From assembly GCF_015356115.1 (NCBI RefSeq), contig NZ_CP063056.1, forward strand, positions 186,001 to 250,000: DNA of 64,000 nt. Reading direction: 5' to 3'. Positions within the stretch are counted from its first letter, which is position 1. Every line of letters begins with the position of its first letter. The stretch comes from Rodentibacter haemolyticus. GTDB taxonomy: Bacteria; Pseudomonadota; Gammaproteobacteria; Enterobacterales; Pasteurellaceae. Under the pieces are notes generated by a model. That model was not told the origin of the DNA. It saw nothing but the letters and a program-made list of their open reading frames with translations, and did not search any database. A program made the translations under genes and the position numbers. Positions 22,205 through 32,345 of the stretch are shown one piece after another.

Positions 22205-24475
22205 ATGAATAAAAGCTTAATGGTAACCAAGCGTGACGGCACGCAAGAACAAATCAACCTCGATAAAATTCATCGCGTAATTACTTGGGCGGCAGAAGGA
22301 TTGGATAACGTTTCCGTTTCACAGGTAGAATTACGTTCTCACATTCAATTTTATGAAGGTATTCGAACTTCCGATATTCACGAAACGATCATTAAAGCCG
22401 CCGCGGATTTGATCAGTAAAGATTCACCGGATTATCAGTATCTTGCCGCTCGTTTGGCGATTTTCCATTTACGTAAAAAAGCCTATGGTCATTTTGATCC
22501 GCCTCGTTTATATGATCACGTGAAAAAGCTCGTGCGTATGGGGAAATACGATCACGCACTTTTAGACGATTACACTCGGGAGGAATGGGATGAAATGGAC
22601 GGTTTCATCGATCACTGGCGTGATATGACGTTCTCTTACGCCGCCGTGAAACAACTCGAAGGGAAATACCTCGTCCAAAACCGTGTAACAGGCGAAATCT
22701 ATGAATCGGCACAATTTCTCTATTTATTAGTCGCGGCAAGCTTATTCTCAAAATATCCGACAGAAACTCGTTTAGATTACGTAAAACGTTTTTATGACGC
22801 CACTTCCACTTTTAAAATTTCGCTTCCGACACCAATCATGGCGGGCGTTCGTACGCCTACCCGTCAATTCAGCTCTTGCGTATTAATCGAATGTGGCGAT
22901 AGCTTAGATTCTATTAACGCAACCGCTTCTGCGATTGTGAAATACGTTTCACAGCGGGCGGGAATCGGTATCAATGCCGGTGCAATCCGTGCCTTAGGCA
23001 GTGAAATCCGTGGCGGTGAAGCTTTCCATACCGGCTGTATTCCGTTCTATAAATACTTCCAAACGGCAGTAAAATCTTGTTCGCAAGGCGGTGTACGCGG
23101 TGGTGCTGCAACGGTTTATTATCCGTTATGGCATTTAGAATCCGAAAGCCTACTCGTATTGAAAAATAATCGTGGTGTGGAAGACAACCGTGTTCGCCAT
23201 ATGGATTACGGTGTGCAATTAAATAAATTGATGTATCAACGCTTAATTAAAGGCGGTGATATTACCCTATTTAGTCCATCAGACGTACCGGGGCTTTATG
23301 AAGCATTCTTTGCGGATCAAAATAAATTTGAAGAACTTTACGTTAAATACGAACAAGATCCGAATATTCGTAAACGCAGCGTAAAAGCGGTAGAACTTTT
23401 CTCATTGTTAATGCAAGAACGTGCTTCAACAGGTCGTATTTACATTCAGAACGTGGATCACTGTAATACCCACTCTCCGTTCGATCCGGCGGTCTCACCG
23501 ATTCGTCAATCTAACTTATGTTTAGAAATCGCCTTGCCGACCAAACCATTAACCCATATTCACGATGAAAATGGTGAAATCGCTCTTTGCACGCTTTCAG
23601 CATTTAACTTAGGCAAAATTGAAGACCTTGATGAGCTAGAAGAATTAGCAGATCTTGCCGTACGTTCATTAGATGCGCTTTTAGACTATCAAGACTACCC
23701 TATTCTTGCGGCCAAACGCAGCTCACTCGCCCGCCGTTCGTTAGGTATCGGCGTGATTAACTATGCCTACTATTTAGCCAAAAATGGCGTACGTTATTCA
23801 GATGGTAGCGCAAACGATTTAACCCACCGCACTTTTGAAGCCATTCAGTATTACCTATTGAAAGCGTCAATGAACTTGGCGAAGGAACAAGGTGCGTGCG
23901 AATATTTCAATCAAACCACTTATGCACAAGGTATCTTGCCGATTGATACCTATAAAAAAGATATTGATGGCCTCACCCAAGAACCTTTGCATTATGATTG
24001 GGAAACCTTACGCAAAGAGATTCAAGAATTCGGTTTACGTAACTCAACCCTTACCGCATTAATGCCGTCAGAAACCTCATCACAGATTTCTAACGCCACA
24101 AACGGCATCGAACCACCACGCGGTCATGTGAGTGTGAAAGCCTCTAAAGACGGTATTCTAAAACAGGTTGTACCGGATTATGAAAGCCTGAGTGATAGCT
24201 ACGAATTACTTTGGGATATTCCAAACAACGATGGCTACTTACATTTAGTGGGCATTATGCAGAAATTCGTAGATCAAGCCATTTCCGCCAACACCAACTA
24301 TGATCCGAAGCGTTTTGAAGACGGCAAAGTACCGATGAAAGTGTTGCTGAAAGATTTATTAACCGCTTACAAATACGGCTTAAAAACCCTTTACTACCAA
24401 AACACCCGAGACGGCGCCGAAGATGCTCAAGAAGATCTTGATGACGGCTGCGCCGGTGGGGCTTGTAAGATTTAA
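22205..24475 (+). CDS. nrdA: Class Ia ribonucleotide reductase, alpha subunit
   Basis: Large subunit reducing ribonucleoside diphosphates to deoxyribonucleotides. The 756 residues start MNKSLMVTKRDGTQ, an ATP-cone allosteric domain (about 1-90). The active-site region has FSSCVLIECGDS, QSNLCLEIAL and the ALMPSETSS loop. The C-terminal CAGGACKI carries the redox cysteine pair (C-x4-C) that passes electrons from thioredoxin or glutaredoxin. A longer reading from 22139 would start inside the NrdR boxes and is rejected. Confidence 0.97.
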   Translation: MNKSLMVTKRDGTQEQINLDKIHRVITWAAEGLDNVSVSQVELRSHIQFYEGIRTSDIHETIIKAAADLISKDSPDYQYLAARLAIFHLRKKAYGHFDPPRLYDHVKKLVRMGKYDHALLDDYTREEWDEMDGFIDHWRDMTFSYAAVKQLEGKYLVQNRVTGEIYESAQFLYLLVAASLFSKYPTETRLDYVKRFYDATSTFKISLPTPIMAGVRTPTRQFSSCVLIECGDSLDSINATASAIVKYVSQRAGIGINAGAIRALGSEIRGGEAFHTGCIPFYKYFQTAVKSCSQGGVRGGAATVYYPLWHLESESLLVLKNNRGVEDNRVRHMDYGVQLNKLMYQRLIKGGDITLFSPSDVPGLYEAFFADQNKFEELYVKYEQDPNIRKRSVKAVELFSLLMQERASTGRIYIQNVDHCNTHSPFDPAVSPIRQSNLCLEIALPTKPLTHIHDENGEIALCTLSAFNLGKIEDLDELEELADLAVRSLDALLDYQDYPILAAKRSSLARRSLGIGVINYAYYLAKNGVRYSDGSANDLTHRTFEAIQYYLLKASMNLAKEQGACEYFNQTTYAQGILPIDTYKKDIDGLTQEPLHYDWETLRKEIQEFGLRNSTLTALMPSETSSQISNATNGIEPPRGHVSVKASKDGILKQVVPDYESLSDSYELLWDIPNNDGYLHLVGIMQKFVDQAISANTNYDPKRFEDGKVPMKVLLKDLLTAYKYGLKTLYYQNTRDGAEDAQEDLDDGCAGGACKI

Positions 24476-24588
24476 GAATTTACTTTCAATCTTTAACATT
24501 GTAAGGGCGTATTACATACCCCCTTAAAATATCAATACAAGTAATCAGCGTATAATAGGATACGCCACTACATTTAAGGAGAAGAGAT

Positions 24589-25719
24589 ATGGCATACACC
24601 ACTTTCTCACAAACCAAAAACGACCAATTAAAAGAACCGATGTTCTTTGGTCAAAACGTTAATGTTGCGCGTTACGATCAACAAAAATATGAGACCTTTG
24701 AAAAACTCATTGAAAAACAACTTTCCTTCTTCTGGCGTCCGGAAGAAGTGGATGTGTCGCAAGATCGTATCGACTACGCCGCATTGCCAGAACACGAAAA
24801 ACATATTTTCATCAGCAACTTAAAATATCAAACCTTGTTAGATTCCATTCAAGGAAGAAGCCCGAACGTGGCGTTGTTGCCGCTGGTTTCCATTCCTGAA
24901 TTGGAAACTTGGATCGAAACTTGGACGTTCTCTGAAACCATTCACAGCCGTTCTTACACACACATTATCCGTAATATCGTGAATGATCCTTCTATCGTAT
25001 TTGACGACATCGTTACAAACGAAGAAATTATTAAACGCGCAAAAGATATTTCTTCCTACTACGATGACTTAATCCGTGATAGCCAACTTTACGGCTTATA
25101 CGGCGAAGGCACTTACACCGTAGATGGCAAAGAATGTGTCGTTACCTTACGTAATTTGAAAAAACAACTTTACCTTTGCTTAATGAGCGTAAACGCTTTA
25201 GAAGCCATTCGTTTCTATGTATCTTTTGCTTGCTCTTTCGCTTTTGCGGAACGTCAATTAATGGAAGGTAATGCGAAAATTATCAAATTTATCGCACGTG
25301 ATGAAGCCCTACATTTAACCGGTACTCAACACATTTTAAATATTATGGCAGCCGGTCAAGACGATCCTGAAATGGCGGAAATTGCCGAAGAATGCAAACA
25401 AGAAGCCTATGATTTATTCGTTGCTGCGGCAGAACAGGAAAAAGAATGGGCGGATTATCTTTTTAAAGACGGCTCAATGATCGGACTAAATAAAGATATT
25501 TTGGTGCAATACGTAGAATATATCACCAATATTCGTATGCAGGCGGTCGGTTTACCACTGCCGTTCCAAGCACGTTCAAACCCGATTCCTTGGATCAATG
25601 CCTGGCTTGTTTCCGATAATGTACAGGTTGCTCCGCAAGAAGTGGAAGTCAGTTCTTACCTTGTCGGTCAAATTGATTCCAAAGTCGATACCAATGATTT
25701 TGGCGACTTTGATCTTTAA
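24589..25719 (+). CDS. nrdB: Class Ia ribonucleotide reductase, beta subunit
   Basis: Small subunit carrying the diiron-tyrosyl radical cofactor, 376 residues as in E. coli. The ferritin-like helices include the iron-ligand stretches [20 protein letters not shown] and [13 protein letters not shown]. The flexible tail ([22 protein letters not shown]) is the conserved element that docks to NrdA. AAGGAG precedes the ATG. A TATAAT at 24551-24556 in the 113-base gap after nrdA may give it extra transcription, though no matching -35 box is evident. Confidence 0.97.
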   Translation: MAYTTFSQTKNDQLKEPMFFGQNVNVARYDQQKYETFEKLIEKQLSFFWRPEEVDVSQDRIDYAALPEHEKHIFISNLKYQTLLDSIQGRSPNVALLPLVSIPELETWIETWTFSETIHSRSYTHIIRNIVNDPSIVFDDIVTNEEIIKRAKDISSYYDDLIRDSQLYGLYGEGTYTVDGKECVVTLRNLKKQLYLCLMSVNALEAIRFYVSFACSFAFAERQLMEGNAKIIKFIARDEALHLTGTQHILNIMAAGQDDPEMAEIAEECKQEAYDLFVAAAEQEKEWADYLFKDGSMIGLNKDILVQYVEYITNIRMQAVGLPLPFQARSNPIPWINAWLVSDNVQVAPQEVEVSSYLVGQIDSKVDTNDFGDFDL

Positions 25720-25780
25720 GAAATCGCCGCTTTATTCCTGCGAATGAAGATAAAAAGTGCGGTCGTTTTTTCGATATTAT

Positions 25781-25886
25781 GTATCAGTTGCACAATCACT
25801 GTAGGGTGCGGTTAGGCAAAGCCGTAACGCACCAATTAACAAGGTTTGATGATGAACCGGTACGTTGCGCAAACTCAACGCACCTT
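25781..25886. repeat. Intergenic repeat region between nrdB and the SLC13 gene
   Basis: A 16-base word GTATCAGTTGCACAAT (25781-25796) is followed by a palindromic block starting GTAGGGTGCG (25801) and closing near CAACGCACC. Its hairpin arms are GGTGCG and CGCACC. The same 16-mer precedes the repeat at 62972. Uptake words at about 25756 and 25911 flank the block. The 315-base gap (25720-26034) otherwise holds only a 67-codon open frame, which I regard as chance. Confidence 0.55.
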
Positions 25887-26034
25887 TGTATTAAAACATT
25901 AAGAAAAACGACCGCACTTTTCTCTTCAAAACAACTTAAAGCCTTACAGCCCATCATAATCTTGTTAAAAAGTTGTTGCTAAAAAGTTCAATAAATGATA
26001 CTTACAAATACTCTTTCTTATAGGGAGTATCTTT

Positions 26035-27420
26035 ATGCAACATCAAACAACATTTCTTTTTAAATATAAAAGCTTCATCATCCTTGCTTTAGACTTCATT
26101 TTAATGCTTGTGCTAATTAAAGTGTTGCCTTTTTCAGCTCAAGAAAATCGAGGGTTGGCACTTTTGATTTTCATCGGTGTTTTATGGCTGACAGAGGCGT
26201 TTAATATTACGGTTACCTCACTCATGGTACCGGTACTCGCAATTGGTTTAGGACTAATTAATACACAAAAAGCCCTTGCTCCCTTCTCTACACCGATTAT
26301 TTATATGTTCTTCGGTGGGTTTGTGGTCGCTGCGGTATTACAAATTCAAAATCTTGATAAAATCATTGCCAACTACATCATTCGCCTTGCCAAAGGGAAT
26401 TTGAAATTATCCGTGGCTTATTTATTCGGTGTCACCACCTTCCTTTCGATGTGGATCAACAACACCGCCGTTGCCGCAATGATGTTACCGCTCACCATTG
26501 GAATGTTAAAAGGTATCAACGCCGCGAAAAATCATCGGCTCTACGCTTTCGTCTTACTTGGTATGGCGTTCAGCGCAAGTATCGGCGGTATAGGTACTCT
26601 GGTGGGGAGCGCACCAAATGCCATTCTTGCCTCACAAATTTCTGTCACTTTCACCGAATGGTTAGGCTATGGCTTCCCTGTTATGCTGTTATTACTCCCC
26701 TCTATGATTTTGGCATTATGGGTGGTATTACGTCCCGACTTTAATATTGAATTTAATCCGACTATCGAAAAAGTGAGTTTTAACCGAAAAAATATCATCA
26801 CTTTAATGATTTTTATCGCAATGGCGATAATGTTGCTTTTCAGCTCTTTAATTAATCCTTGGCTGACGGCATTTCTTGAACTACCGAAAAAAATTGAAAA
26901 TTTTGATACCGTCATCGCACTTTGTGTCGTGATCGTCATCTGCATTTCCGGTGTCGCAAGTTGGAAAGAGATTCAAGATCGTGTGGAATGGGGGGTATTA
27001 GTATTATTCGGCGGCGGTTTAACACTCAGCATTGTGATGAAAGATTCGGGTGCAAGTAAAATTATGGCGGATAGTATCGTCTCTTTCGTTCAAACCAAAC
27101 CGCTTTGGGTGCTTTGCTTTGTGCTAACGGCTTTTATTATTTTCCTCACTGAATTTACTTCAAACACCGCCAGTGCAGCCTTAATTATGCCGATTGTCAT
27201 CTCCGTTGCACAATCAATGAATTTACCGCCTATTGCGCTCGCAGGTATTATCGCCTGCGGTGCAAGTTGTGCCTTTATGCTGCCGATTGCCACCCCGCCA
27301 AATGCCATTGTATTTGCAACCGGTAATGTGAAACAAATTGATATGGCAAAAGTGGGATTTATTCTAAATTTATTCTGCATCGCCATTATCGGTGGCTTAG
27401 CTTATTTCCTTTGGCTCTAA
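26035..27420 (+). CDS. SLC13/DASS-family sodium:anion symporter (HI_0608-like)
   Basis: Inner-membrane secondary transporter, probably for di- or tricarboxylates, of the VcINDY/CitT family. The 461 residues are about the size of the H. influenzae protein HI_0608, which it resembles. Both family SNT-type signature loops are present: SMWINNTAVAAMMLP near residue 138 and EFTSNTASAALIMP near 372, which build the sodium and carboxylate sites. About eleven hydrophobic segments are evident. The substrate cannot be read from the sequence. A GGGAG ribosome site lies 8-9 bases upstream of the ATG. Confidence 0.88.
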   Translation: MQHQTTFLFKYKSFIILALDFILMLVLIKVLPFSAQENRGLALLIFIGVLWLTEAFNITVTSLMVPVLAIGLGLINTQKALAPFSTPIIYMFFGGFVVAAVLQIQNLDKIIANYIIRLAKGNLKLSVAYLFGVTTFLSMWINNTAVAAMMLPLTIGMLKGINAAKNHRLYAFVLLGMAFSASIGGIGTLVGSAPNAILASQISVTFTEWLGYGFPVMLLLLPSMILALWVVLRPDFNIEFNPTIEKVSFNRKNIITLMIFIAMAIMLLFSSLINPWLTAFLELPKKIENFDTVIALCVVIVICISGVASWKEIQDRVEWGVLVLFGGGLTLSIVMKDSGASKIMADSIVSFVQTKPLWVLCFVLTAFIIFLTEFTSNTASAALIMPIVISVAQSMNLPPIALAGIIACGASCAFMLPIATPPNAIVFATGNVKQIDMAKVGFILNLFCIAIIGGLAYFLWL

Positions 27421-27429
27421 ACTTCATAA

Positions 27430-27464
27430 AAATCGACCGCACTTCATCAAAGTGCGGTCGATTT
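27430..27464. terminator. Bidirectional terminator from paired uptake words
   Basis: AAATCGACCGCACTT and AAGTGCGGTCGATTT form a perfect 15-bp stem with a six-base loop, between the convergent transporter gene and folE. Both arms are full uptake words. Confidence 0.85.
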
Positions 27465-27476
27465 TCGTTGTGTTTT

Positions 27477-28133
27477 TTATTTTTGAACCGTAGCCAAAAA
27501 CTCTTTACGTGTATCACGATCTTCTAAGAAAACACCCCCATAAGCGGAAGTAACGGTATAGCTGTGCGTATCCTTAATCCCTCGAGCTTTCACGCAAAAA
27601 TGTGTGGCTTTCACATACACCGCCACATCATCGGTTTCTAAAATGGTTTGAAATGCGGTAAGAAGTTGCTCCGTTAAGCGTTCTTGCACTTGTGGACGTT
27701 GTGCGAAAAAAGAAACAATGCGGTTTATTTTCGACAACCCGATCACCCAATCTTTCGGATAATATGCTACGCAAACTTTGCCATCGATGGTCACAAAATG
27801 ATGTTCACAAGTGCTGGTGAGCGTAATATCGTTTACTTGCACCATCTCGCTTACTTTCATTTGATTTTTGATTTTCGTCATTTTCGGGAAATTGGCGTAA
27901 TCCATTCCGCTAAAAATTTCATCAATAAACATTTTCGCTAAGCGATTCGGGGTTTCTTCTAAACTGTCATCACGCAGATCCAACCCGATCAATGCCATCA
28001 CCTCACGCATATGTTTGGCAATTCCGACACGACGTCCGTCTTTATCTTGTGTAAGATCAATCATTGGGGTTTCAATGCCTTTTTCGATCAAGGCAGTACG
28101 CACACTAAGCGCATCAGGTGAAATTTCGTTCAT
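27477..28133 (-). CDS. folE: GTP cyclohydrolase I
   Basis: Converts GTP to 7,8-dihydroneopterin triphosphate, the first step of folate and also of queuosine precursor synthesis (used by QueD, encoded at 58.0 kb). The 218 residues have the zinc and active-site motifs [14 protein letters not shown] (near 107-120) and HFCVKARG (near 177-184). The C-terminus [11 protein letters not shown]... is typical. The start [10 protein letters not shown] has no better alternative nearby. It is divergent from moeA. Confidence 0.96.
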   Translation of the reverse strand: MNEISPDALSVRTALIEKGIETPMIDLTQDKDGRRVGIAKHMREVMALIGLDLRDDSLEETPNRLAKMFIDEIFSGMDYANFPKMTKIKNQMKVSEMVQVNDITLTSTCEHHFVTIDGKVCVAYYPKDWVIGLSKINRIVSFFAQRPQVQERLTEQLLTAFQTILETDDVAVYVKATHFCVKARGIKDTHSYTVTSAYGGVFLEDRDTRKEFLATVQK

Positions 28134-28283
28134 AACAGTCTTTCCTAAAAAATGATGCGGTATTCTAGCAAAGGATAATCGGATCGTAAAATGAGAAAAA
28201 TTACTTAACGAAATGAAATCTTTAGTTTTTTAGCCTTTCGGACTACAATAATCGACAATTTTTATCAAATAAGGAGTTTTTTT

Positions 28284-29498
28284 ATGCTCACTTTGGATCA
28301 AGCACGTGCGCAGATGCTCGAACAACTGCCTTTTCCAACGAAAACGGAAACCCTCAACTTGCAAAATGCCGCCAATCGTATTTGTGCAGAAAATGTTATT
28401 TCGCCGATTAATGTTCCCTCTTTTGATAACTCTGCGATGGACGGTTACGCTGTACGGCTAACGGATCTACAGCAATCACTCACTCTTTCGGTTGCAGGAA
28501 AATCCTTCGCCGGAAATCCATTCAAAGGTGAATGGAAAGCGAAAAGCGTAATCAGAATTATGACGGGAGCAATGATTCCGGAAGGGGCTGATGCCGTGGT
28601 GATGCAAGAACAGGTTACGCTCAATGATGACGGCTCGGTAACCTTCAGCGAATTGCCGAAATCCGGTCAGAATATTCGTCGCGTTGGGGAAGATGTAAAA
28701 AAAGGTGAAGTGGTACTTGAACAAGGCGAGAAATTAAATGCGGTTTCGTTGCCATTATTGGCTTCCCTTGGTATCGCCGAGGTGAAATGCTACCCCCGTT
28801 TAAAAGTTGCCGTACTTTCCACCGGTGATGAACTTATTGAAGTAGGCAAACCGCTGCAAACCGGACAAATCTATGATACGAACCGTTTTACCGTCAAATT
28901 ATTACTGGAAAAATTGCATTGTGATGTGATTGATTTCGGCTTATTACCCGATAATGAATCCGAGTTTGAAAAAGCCTTTATCTCTGCGCAAAAACAAGCG
29001 GATCTTGTCATTACCAGCGGTGGCGTTTCTGTCGGGGAAGCGGATTTCACTAAAACAGTGCTAGAAAAAGTCGGTCAAGTGAATTTTTGGAAATTAGCAA
29101 TCAAACCGGGCAAACCTTTTGCATTTGGCAAACTTAAAAATGCGTGGTTCTGCGGTTTACCGGGTAATCCTGTTTCTGCCTTAGTCACCTTTTACCAGCT
29201 CGTTCAGCCGCTTATCACAAAGTTGCAAGGACAAAAACAATGGAAAAAACCACCGCACTTTTCCGCCATCGCCGCCACGAATTTAAAAAAAGCACCGGGT
29301 CGTTTAGATTTTCAGCGCGGTTTTTATTGGCTCAATGCACAAGGGCAAATTGAAGTTAAACCTATTGGATTCCAAGGATCTCATTTATTCAGTGCATTTC
29401 TGAAAAGTAACTGTTTTATTGTGTTAGAACAAGATCGCGGCAACGTGGCAGCAGGCGAAACCGTTACGATAGAACCTTTTAATCATTTATTGGGATAA
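28284..29498 (+). CDS. moeA: Molybdopterin molybdotransferase MoeA
   Basis: Inserts molybdate into adenylylated molybdopterin to form the molybdenum cofactor. The 404 residues include FDNSAMDGYAVR (near 50), the MoCF/gephyrin domain with LSTGDELIEVG and TSGGVSVGEADF, and the closing beta domain (IGFQGSHLFSAF). AAGGAG precedes the ATG. moeB begins 2 bases after the stop, as in E. coli moeAB. Uptake word near 29252. Confidence 0.96.
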   Translation: MLTLDQARAQMLEQLPFPTKTETLNLQNAANRICAENVISPINVPSFDNSAMDGYAVRLTDLQQSLTLSVAGKSFAGNPFKGEWKAKSVIRIMTGAMIPEGADAVVMQEQVTLNDDGSVTFSELPKSGQNIRRVGEDVKKGEVVLEQGEKLNAVSLPLLASLGIAEVKCYPRLKVAVLSTGDELIEVGKPLQTGQIYDTNRFTVKLLLEKLHCDVIDFGLLPDNESEFEKAFISAQKQADLVITSGGVSVGEADFTKTVLEKVGQVNFWKLAIKPGKPFAFGKLKNAWFCGLPGNPVSALVTFYQLVQPLITKLQGQKQWKKPPHFSAIAATNLKKAPGRLDFQRGFYWLNAQGQIEVKPIGFQGSHLFSAFLKSNCFIVLEQDRGNVAAGETVTIEPFNHLLG

Positions 29499-29500
29499 AA

Positions 29501-30232
29501 ATGGCTGAACTCAGTTACGAAGAAGAATTGCGCTACAATCGCCAAATCATTCTAAAAGCCGTTGATTTTGACGGACAAGAAAAACTCAAAGAAAGCAAAA
29601 TGCTGATCGTGGGCTTAGGTGGCTTGGGCTGTGCCGCCGCTCAATACCTCGCCGCCGCAGGCGTGGGACATCTAACGCTGTTAGATTTCGACATAGTTTC
29701 GCTTTCGAATTTACAGCGCCAAATCTTACATTGCGATACACGGCTTAATATGCCCAAAGTGAATTCCGCCAAAATAGCACTGGAGCAAATCAATCCGCAT
29801 ATTGAAATCAACACGATCAACGCCAAATTGAACGAAGAAAAACTCGCGGAAATCATACCGCACTTTGATGTGATTTTGGATTGCACCGATAACGTAGATA
29901 TTCGCGATCAACTGGATCGCCAATGCGAGAAAGCAAAAATTCCGCTCGTTTCCGGTGCAGCCATTCGTATGGAAGGGCAGATTTCGGTGTTTACTTATGC
30001 CCCAAATACACCAACCTATCGTCATCTCAGCCAACTTTTCGGACAAAATACACTGAGTTGCGTTGAAGCCGGAGTGCTTGCCCCAATAGTGGGAATGATA
30101 GGTTCGATTCAAGCGTTGGAAGCTATTAAAGTGCGGTTAAATATCGGCGAGAATTTATGCGGACGATTACTCCTGATTGATGGAATGACGATGAAAATAA
30201 GAGAAATTAAATTGCCTATTAATTTTAAATAA
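29501..30232 (+). CDS. moeB: MoeB, adenylyltransferase for MoaD, without its zinc cysteines
   Basis: Activates the C-terminus of MoaD in molybdopterin synthesis. The 243 residues carry the nucleotide loop VGLGGLGCAAAQYLAAAGVG (about 37-56), DFDIVSLSNLQRQ, and DCTDN. The E. coli enzyme has two CxxC pairs binding structural zinc, PCYRC and a C-terminal CEVC. Here the first reads PTYRH and the protein stops at PINFK with no second pair. The catalytic cysteine in LSCVEAGV is kept. It may therefore be zinc-free. It lies directly after moeA. Confidence 0.93.
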   Translation: MAELSYEEELRYNRQIILKAVDFDGQEKLKESKMLIVGLGGLGCAAAQYLAAAGVGHLTLLDFDIVSLSNLQRQILHCDTRLNMPKVNSAKIALEQINPHIEINTINAKLNEEKLAEIIPHFDVILDCTDNVDIRDQLDRQCEKAKIPLVSGAAIRMEGQISVFTYAPNTPTYRHLSQLFGQNTLSCVEAGVLAPIVGMIGSIQALEAIKVRLNIGENLCGRLLLIDGMTMKIREIKLPINFK

Positions 30233-30466
30233 TGTTATCATCACCGCCCTGACAAACCATTTGTCTTATGTCGCAAGTTTTGTGTATAGGATAATGAACG
30301 CTCAACCCATTTTTTGACTTCATTTTATACCCTTCTTGCAAATCTTTTCATTTATAGCGAATTAAATTTAAAAATATCAACTGCACGCCGTACTCTTTGT
30401 ACTCTGTTCGGTTGGCGGTTTTGCATAGGTTTTAATTTAATTCTCTATGCTAATCTAAGGAAAAAT

Positions 30467-31684
30467 ATGAAAGAGATTTTGCAACAATTCAAACAAAATT
30501 ATCTTATTAAATATTGGAATCCCGTGGCTGCGGTTATTGCTGCCGGTCTGCTTTCCGCTTATTATTTCGGCGTTACCGGCACTTACTGGGCGGTAACCGG
30601 CGAATTTACCCGTTGGGGCGGACATGCCCTACAAGCACTTGGTGTTGACGTATCCGAATGGAACTATTACCAAATCATTGGTATGCAAGGGACGATTTTC
30701 ACCCGAATTGATGGCGTAATGATTCTCGGAATGTTTGCCGGCTGTATTTCTGCCGCATTATGGGCAAACAACGTAAAATGGCGTAATCAACCGCATAAAC
30801 GCCGTATCGTACAAGCCTTAATCGGCGGTGCATTGGCAGGTTTCGGCGCACGTTTAGCGATGGGATGTAATCTTGCCTCACTCTTTACCGGTATTCCGCA
30901 ATTTTCCGTTCACGCTTGGTTCTTTACTATTGCCACCGCAGTGGGTACTTATGTCGGCGTAAAAGTGACATTACTTCCTATATTTCGGGTAAAACTGGAA
31001 CTGAAAAAAGGCGCGGCAAAATTAAAAGAAACCGATCCTAAACAAGCACAACGCCGTTTTTGGATTGGAATGATCATCTTTTTTGCCTATCTCATCACTT
31101 CTCTCTATGTGATGACAGAATCAATTAAGCTCGGTTTTGCGATGCTTTGCGGTCTAGCATTCGGCTTATTGATTGAACGTGCGCAAATCTGCTTTACTTC
31201 GGCTTTCCGTGATTTATGGGTAACCGGTCGTGCCTATATGGCAAAAGCGATTATTTTCGGGATTTTGGTCGGTACAATTGGCGTATTCAGTTATATCCAA
31301 CTCGGCGTATCCCCTAAAATTATGTGGGCGGGACCGAATGCCATTATCGGCGGGCTATTATTCGGTTTTGGTATCGTACTTGCCGGTGGATGCGAAACCG
31401 GTTGGATGTATCGTTCAATGGAAGGTCAAGTCCATTTTATGTGGGTTGGTTTAGGCAATGTTGTCGGATCAACCTATCTCGCCTACGTATGGGACGATAT
31501 AGCCCCTGCGTTAGCACTTGACTATGAAAAACTTAATCTCTTGAAATCCTTTGGACCTGTTGGCGGCTTATTAGTCAACTACGGCTTACTTATTCTTTGC
31601 TTAATTGCCGTTGTATGGTGGGAACGCCGTTTCCTTGCCAAAGCAAAAGCGAAAATCGCCGCACAAAATGGCTGTGGCGCATAA
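30467..31684 (+). CDS. yedE: YedE family sulfur/selenium-related transporter
   Basis: Multi-pass inner-membrane protein of the YeeE/YedE (TsuA-like) family, proposed to import sulfur or selenium species. The 405 residues align well with E. coli YedE throughout, including AGFGARLAMGCNLASLFTGIPQFS and ERAQICFTSAFRD and LAGGCETGWMYR, where the conserved cysteines line the path. I start at 30467 (MKEILQQFKQ) with TAAGGA upstream; the longer frame from 30314 adds a non-homologous extension. yedF follows 30 bases downstream, the conserved pair. The 234-base gap after moeB shows no other gene. Confidence 0.9.
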   Translation: MKEILQQFKQNYLIKYWNPVAAVIAAGLLSAYYFGVTGTYWAVTGEFTRWGGHALQALGVDVSEWNYYQIIGMQGTIFTRIDGVMILGMFAGCISAALWANNVKWRNQPHKRRIVQALIGGALAGFGARLAMGCNLASLFTGIPQFSVHAWFFTIATAVGTYVGVKVTLLPIFRVKLELKKGAAKLKETDPKQAQRRFWIGMIIFFAYLITSLYVMTESIKLGFAMLCGLAFGLLIERAQICFTSAFRDLWVTGRAYMAKAIIFGILVGTIGVFSYIQLGVSPKIMWAGPNAIIGGLLFGFGIVLAGGCETGWMYRSMEGQVHFMWVGLGNVVGSTYLAYVWDDIAPALALDYEKLNLLKSFGPVGGLLVNYGLLILCLIAVVWWERRFLAKAKAKIAAQNGCGA

Positions 31685-31714
31685 TTTATTCTTCATAAAT
31701 AAAGAGGACTTAAT

Positions 31715-31984
31715 ATGGCATTTACTGTTATACAAAAATTAGATAAAGATCCGAAAGATATTACACCGGATTACACCTTAGACACCCTTGGTGAACCCTG
31801 CCCTTACCCGGCAATCGTGATGCTAGAAACCATGCCGCAACTTCAAAAAGGCGAAATATTGGAATTATTGAGTGATTGCGCACAATCTATCAATAATATC
31901 CCGGTGGACACCAAAAACCACGGTTATACCTTATTAAGCGTTGAACAAGACGGAACAAAATTACGTTATTTAATTCAACGATAA
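31715..31984 (+). CDS. yedF: YedF, TusA-like sulfurtransferase protein
   Basis: Small TusA-fold protein partnered with YedE. The 89 residues contain the signature CPYPAIVMLETM (C-P-x-P, cysteine near residue 30), which carries sulfur or selenium in TusA proteins. It has about a dozen more N-terminal residues than the E. coli 77-residue protein. AAAGAGG lies before the ATG. The partner transporter is directly upstream. Exact substrate unknown. Confidence 0.88.
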   Translation: MAFTVIQKLDKDPKDITPDYTLDTLGEPCPYPAIVMLETMPQLQKGEILELLSDCAQSINNIPVDTKNHGYTLLSVEQDGTKLRYLIQR

Positions 31985-31993
31985 TAAATACTA

Positions 31994-32050
31994 AAGAAAA
32001 TCCACCCTCAAAGCTTAAATATTATTAACTGATTAAGGGTAGATTTTCTT
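31994..32050 (+). terminator. Inverted repeat after yedF
   Basis: AAGAAAATCCACCCT and AGGGTAGATTTTCTT face each other across about 27 bases just after the yedF stop. This may end yedEF transcription or separate it from the CRISPR array; the long loop keeps confidence low. Confidence 0.4.
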
Positions 32051-32118
32051 ATTGGCTAATAGATACTAATTATCCGGTAAGTTATACTTCGTTGATTAAG
32101 AAATAGACAGATAGTAAT

Positions 32119-32345
32119 ATTTCAACTCACAGCTACGCGAAGCCGCTGCCGATGACAAAGCCTTCACCTCAAATACAGGGGAGCGTTTCAACTCACAGCT
32201 GCGCGAAGCAGCTGCAACTCAATTTATCTTCATCTACACTTGCGAATTGGTTTCAACTCACAGCTGCGCGAAGCAGCTGCATAATTTTAGTTTCTACTCT
32301 GTTTTCACCTCTAAGTTTCAACTCACAGCTGCGCGAAGCAGCTGC
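32119..32345 (-). CRISPR. Type I-C CRISPR array: 4 repeats, 3 spacers
   Basis: Repeats are 31 nt, at 32119-32149, 32185-32215, 32249-32279 and 32315-32345. Spacers are 35, 33 and 35 nt. On the transcribed (minus) strand each repeat is a 7-bp stem (CAGCTGC/GCAGCTG) with loop TTCGC, then the 11-nt handle TGAGTTGAAAC, as type I-C Cas5 processing requires. The copy at 32119 has three substitutions and ends in T, marking the old, leader-distal end. The leader therefore lies on the cas2 side. The array is unusually short. The open frame that crosses it at 32152 is an artefact of the repeats. Confidence 0.97.

Noticed and set aside
25779..25982. 67-codon open frame between nrdB and the SLC13 gene
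   Set aside because: It runs through a palindromic repeat and uptake words, has no ribosome site and codes for a composition typical of chance frames.
30314..30466. 51-residue N-terminal extension of YedE
   Set aside because: Not similar to the E. coli protein, and a proper ribosome site precedes the ATG at 30467.
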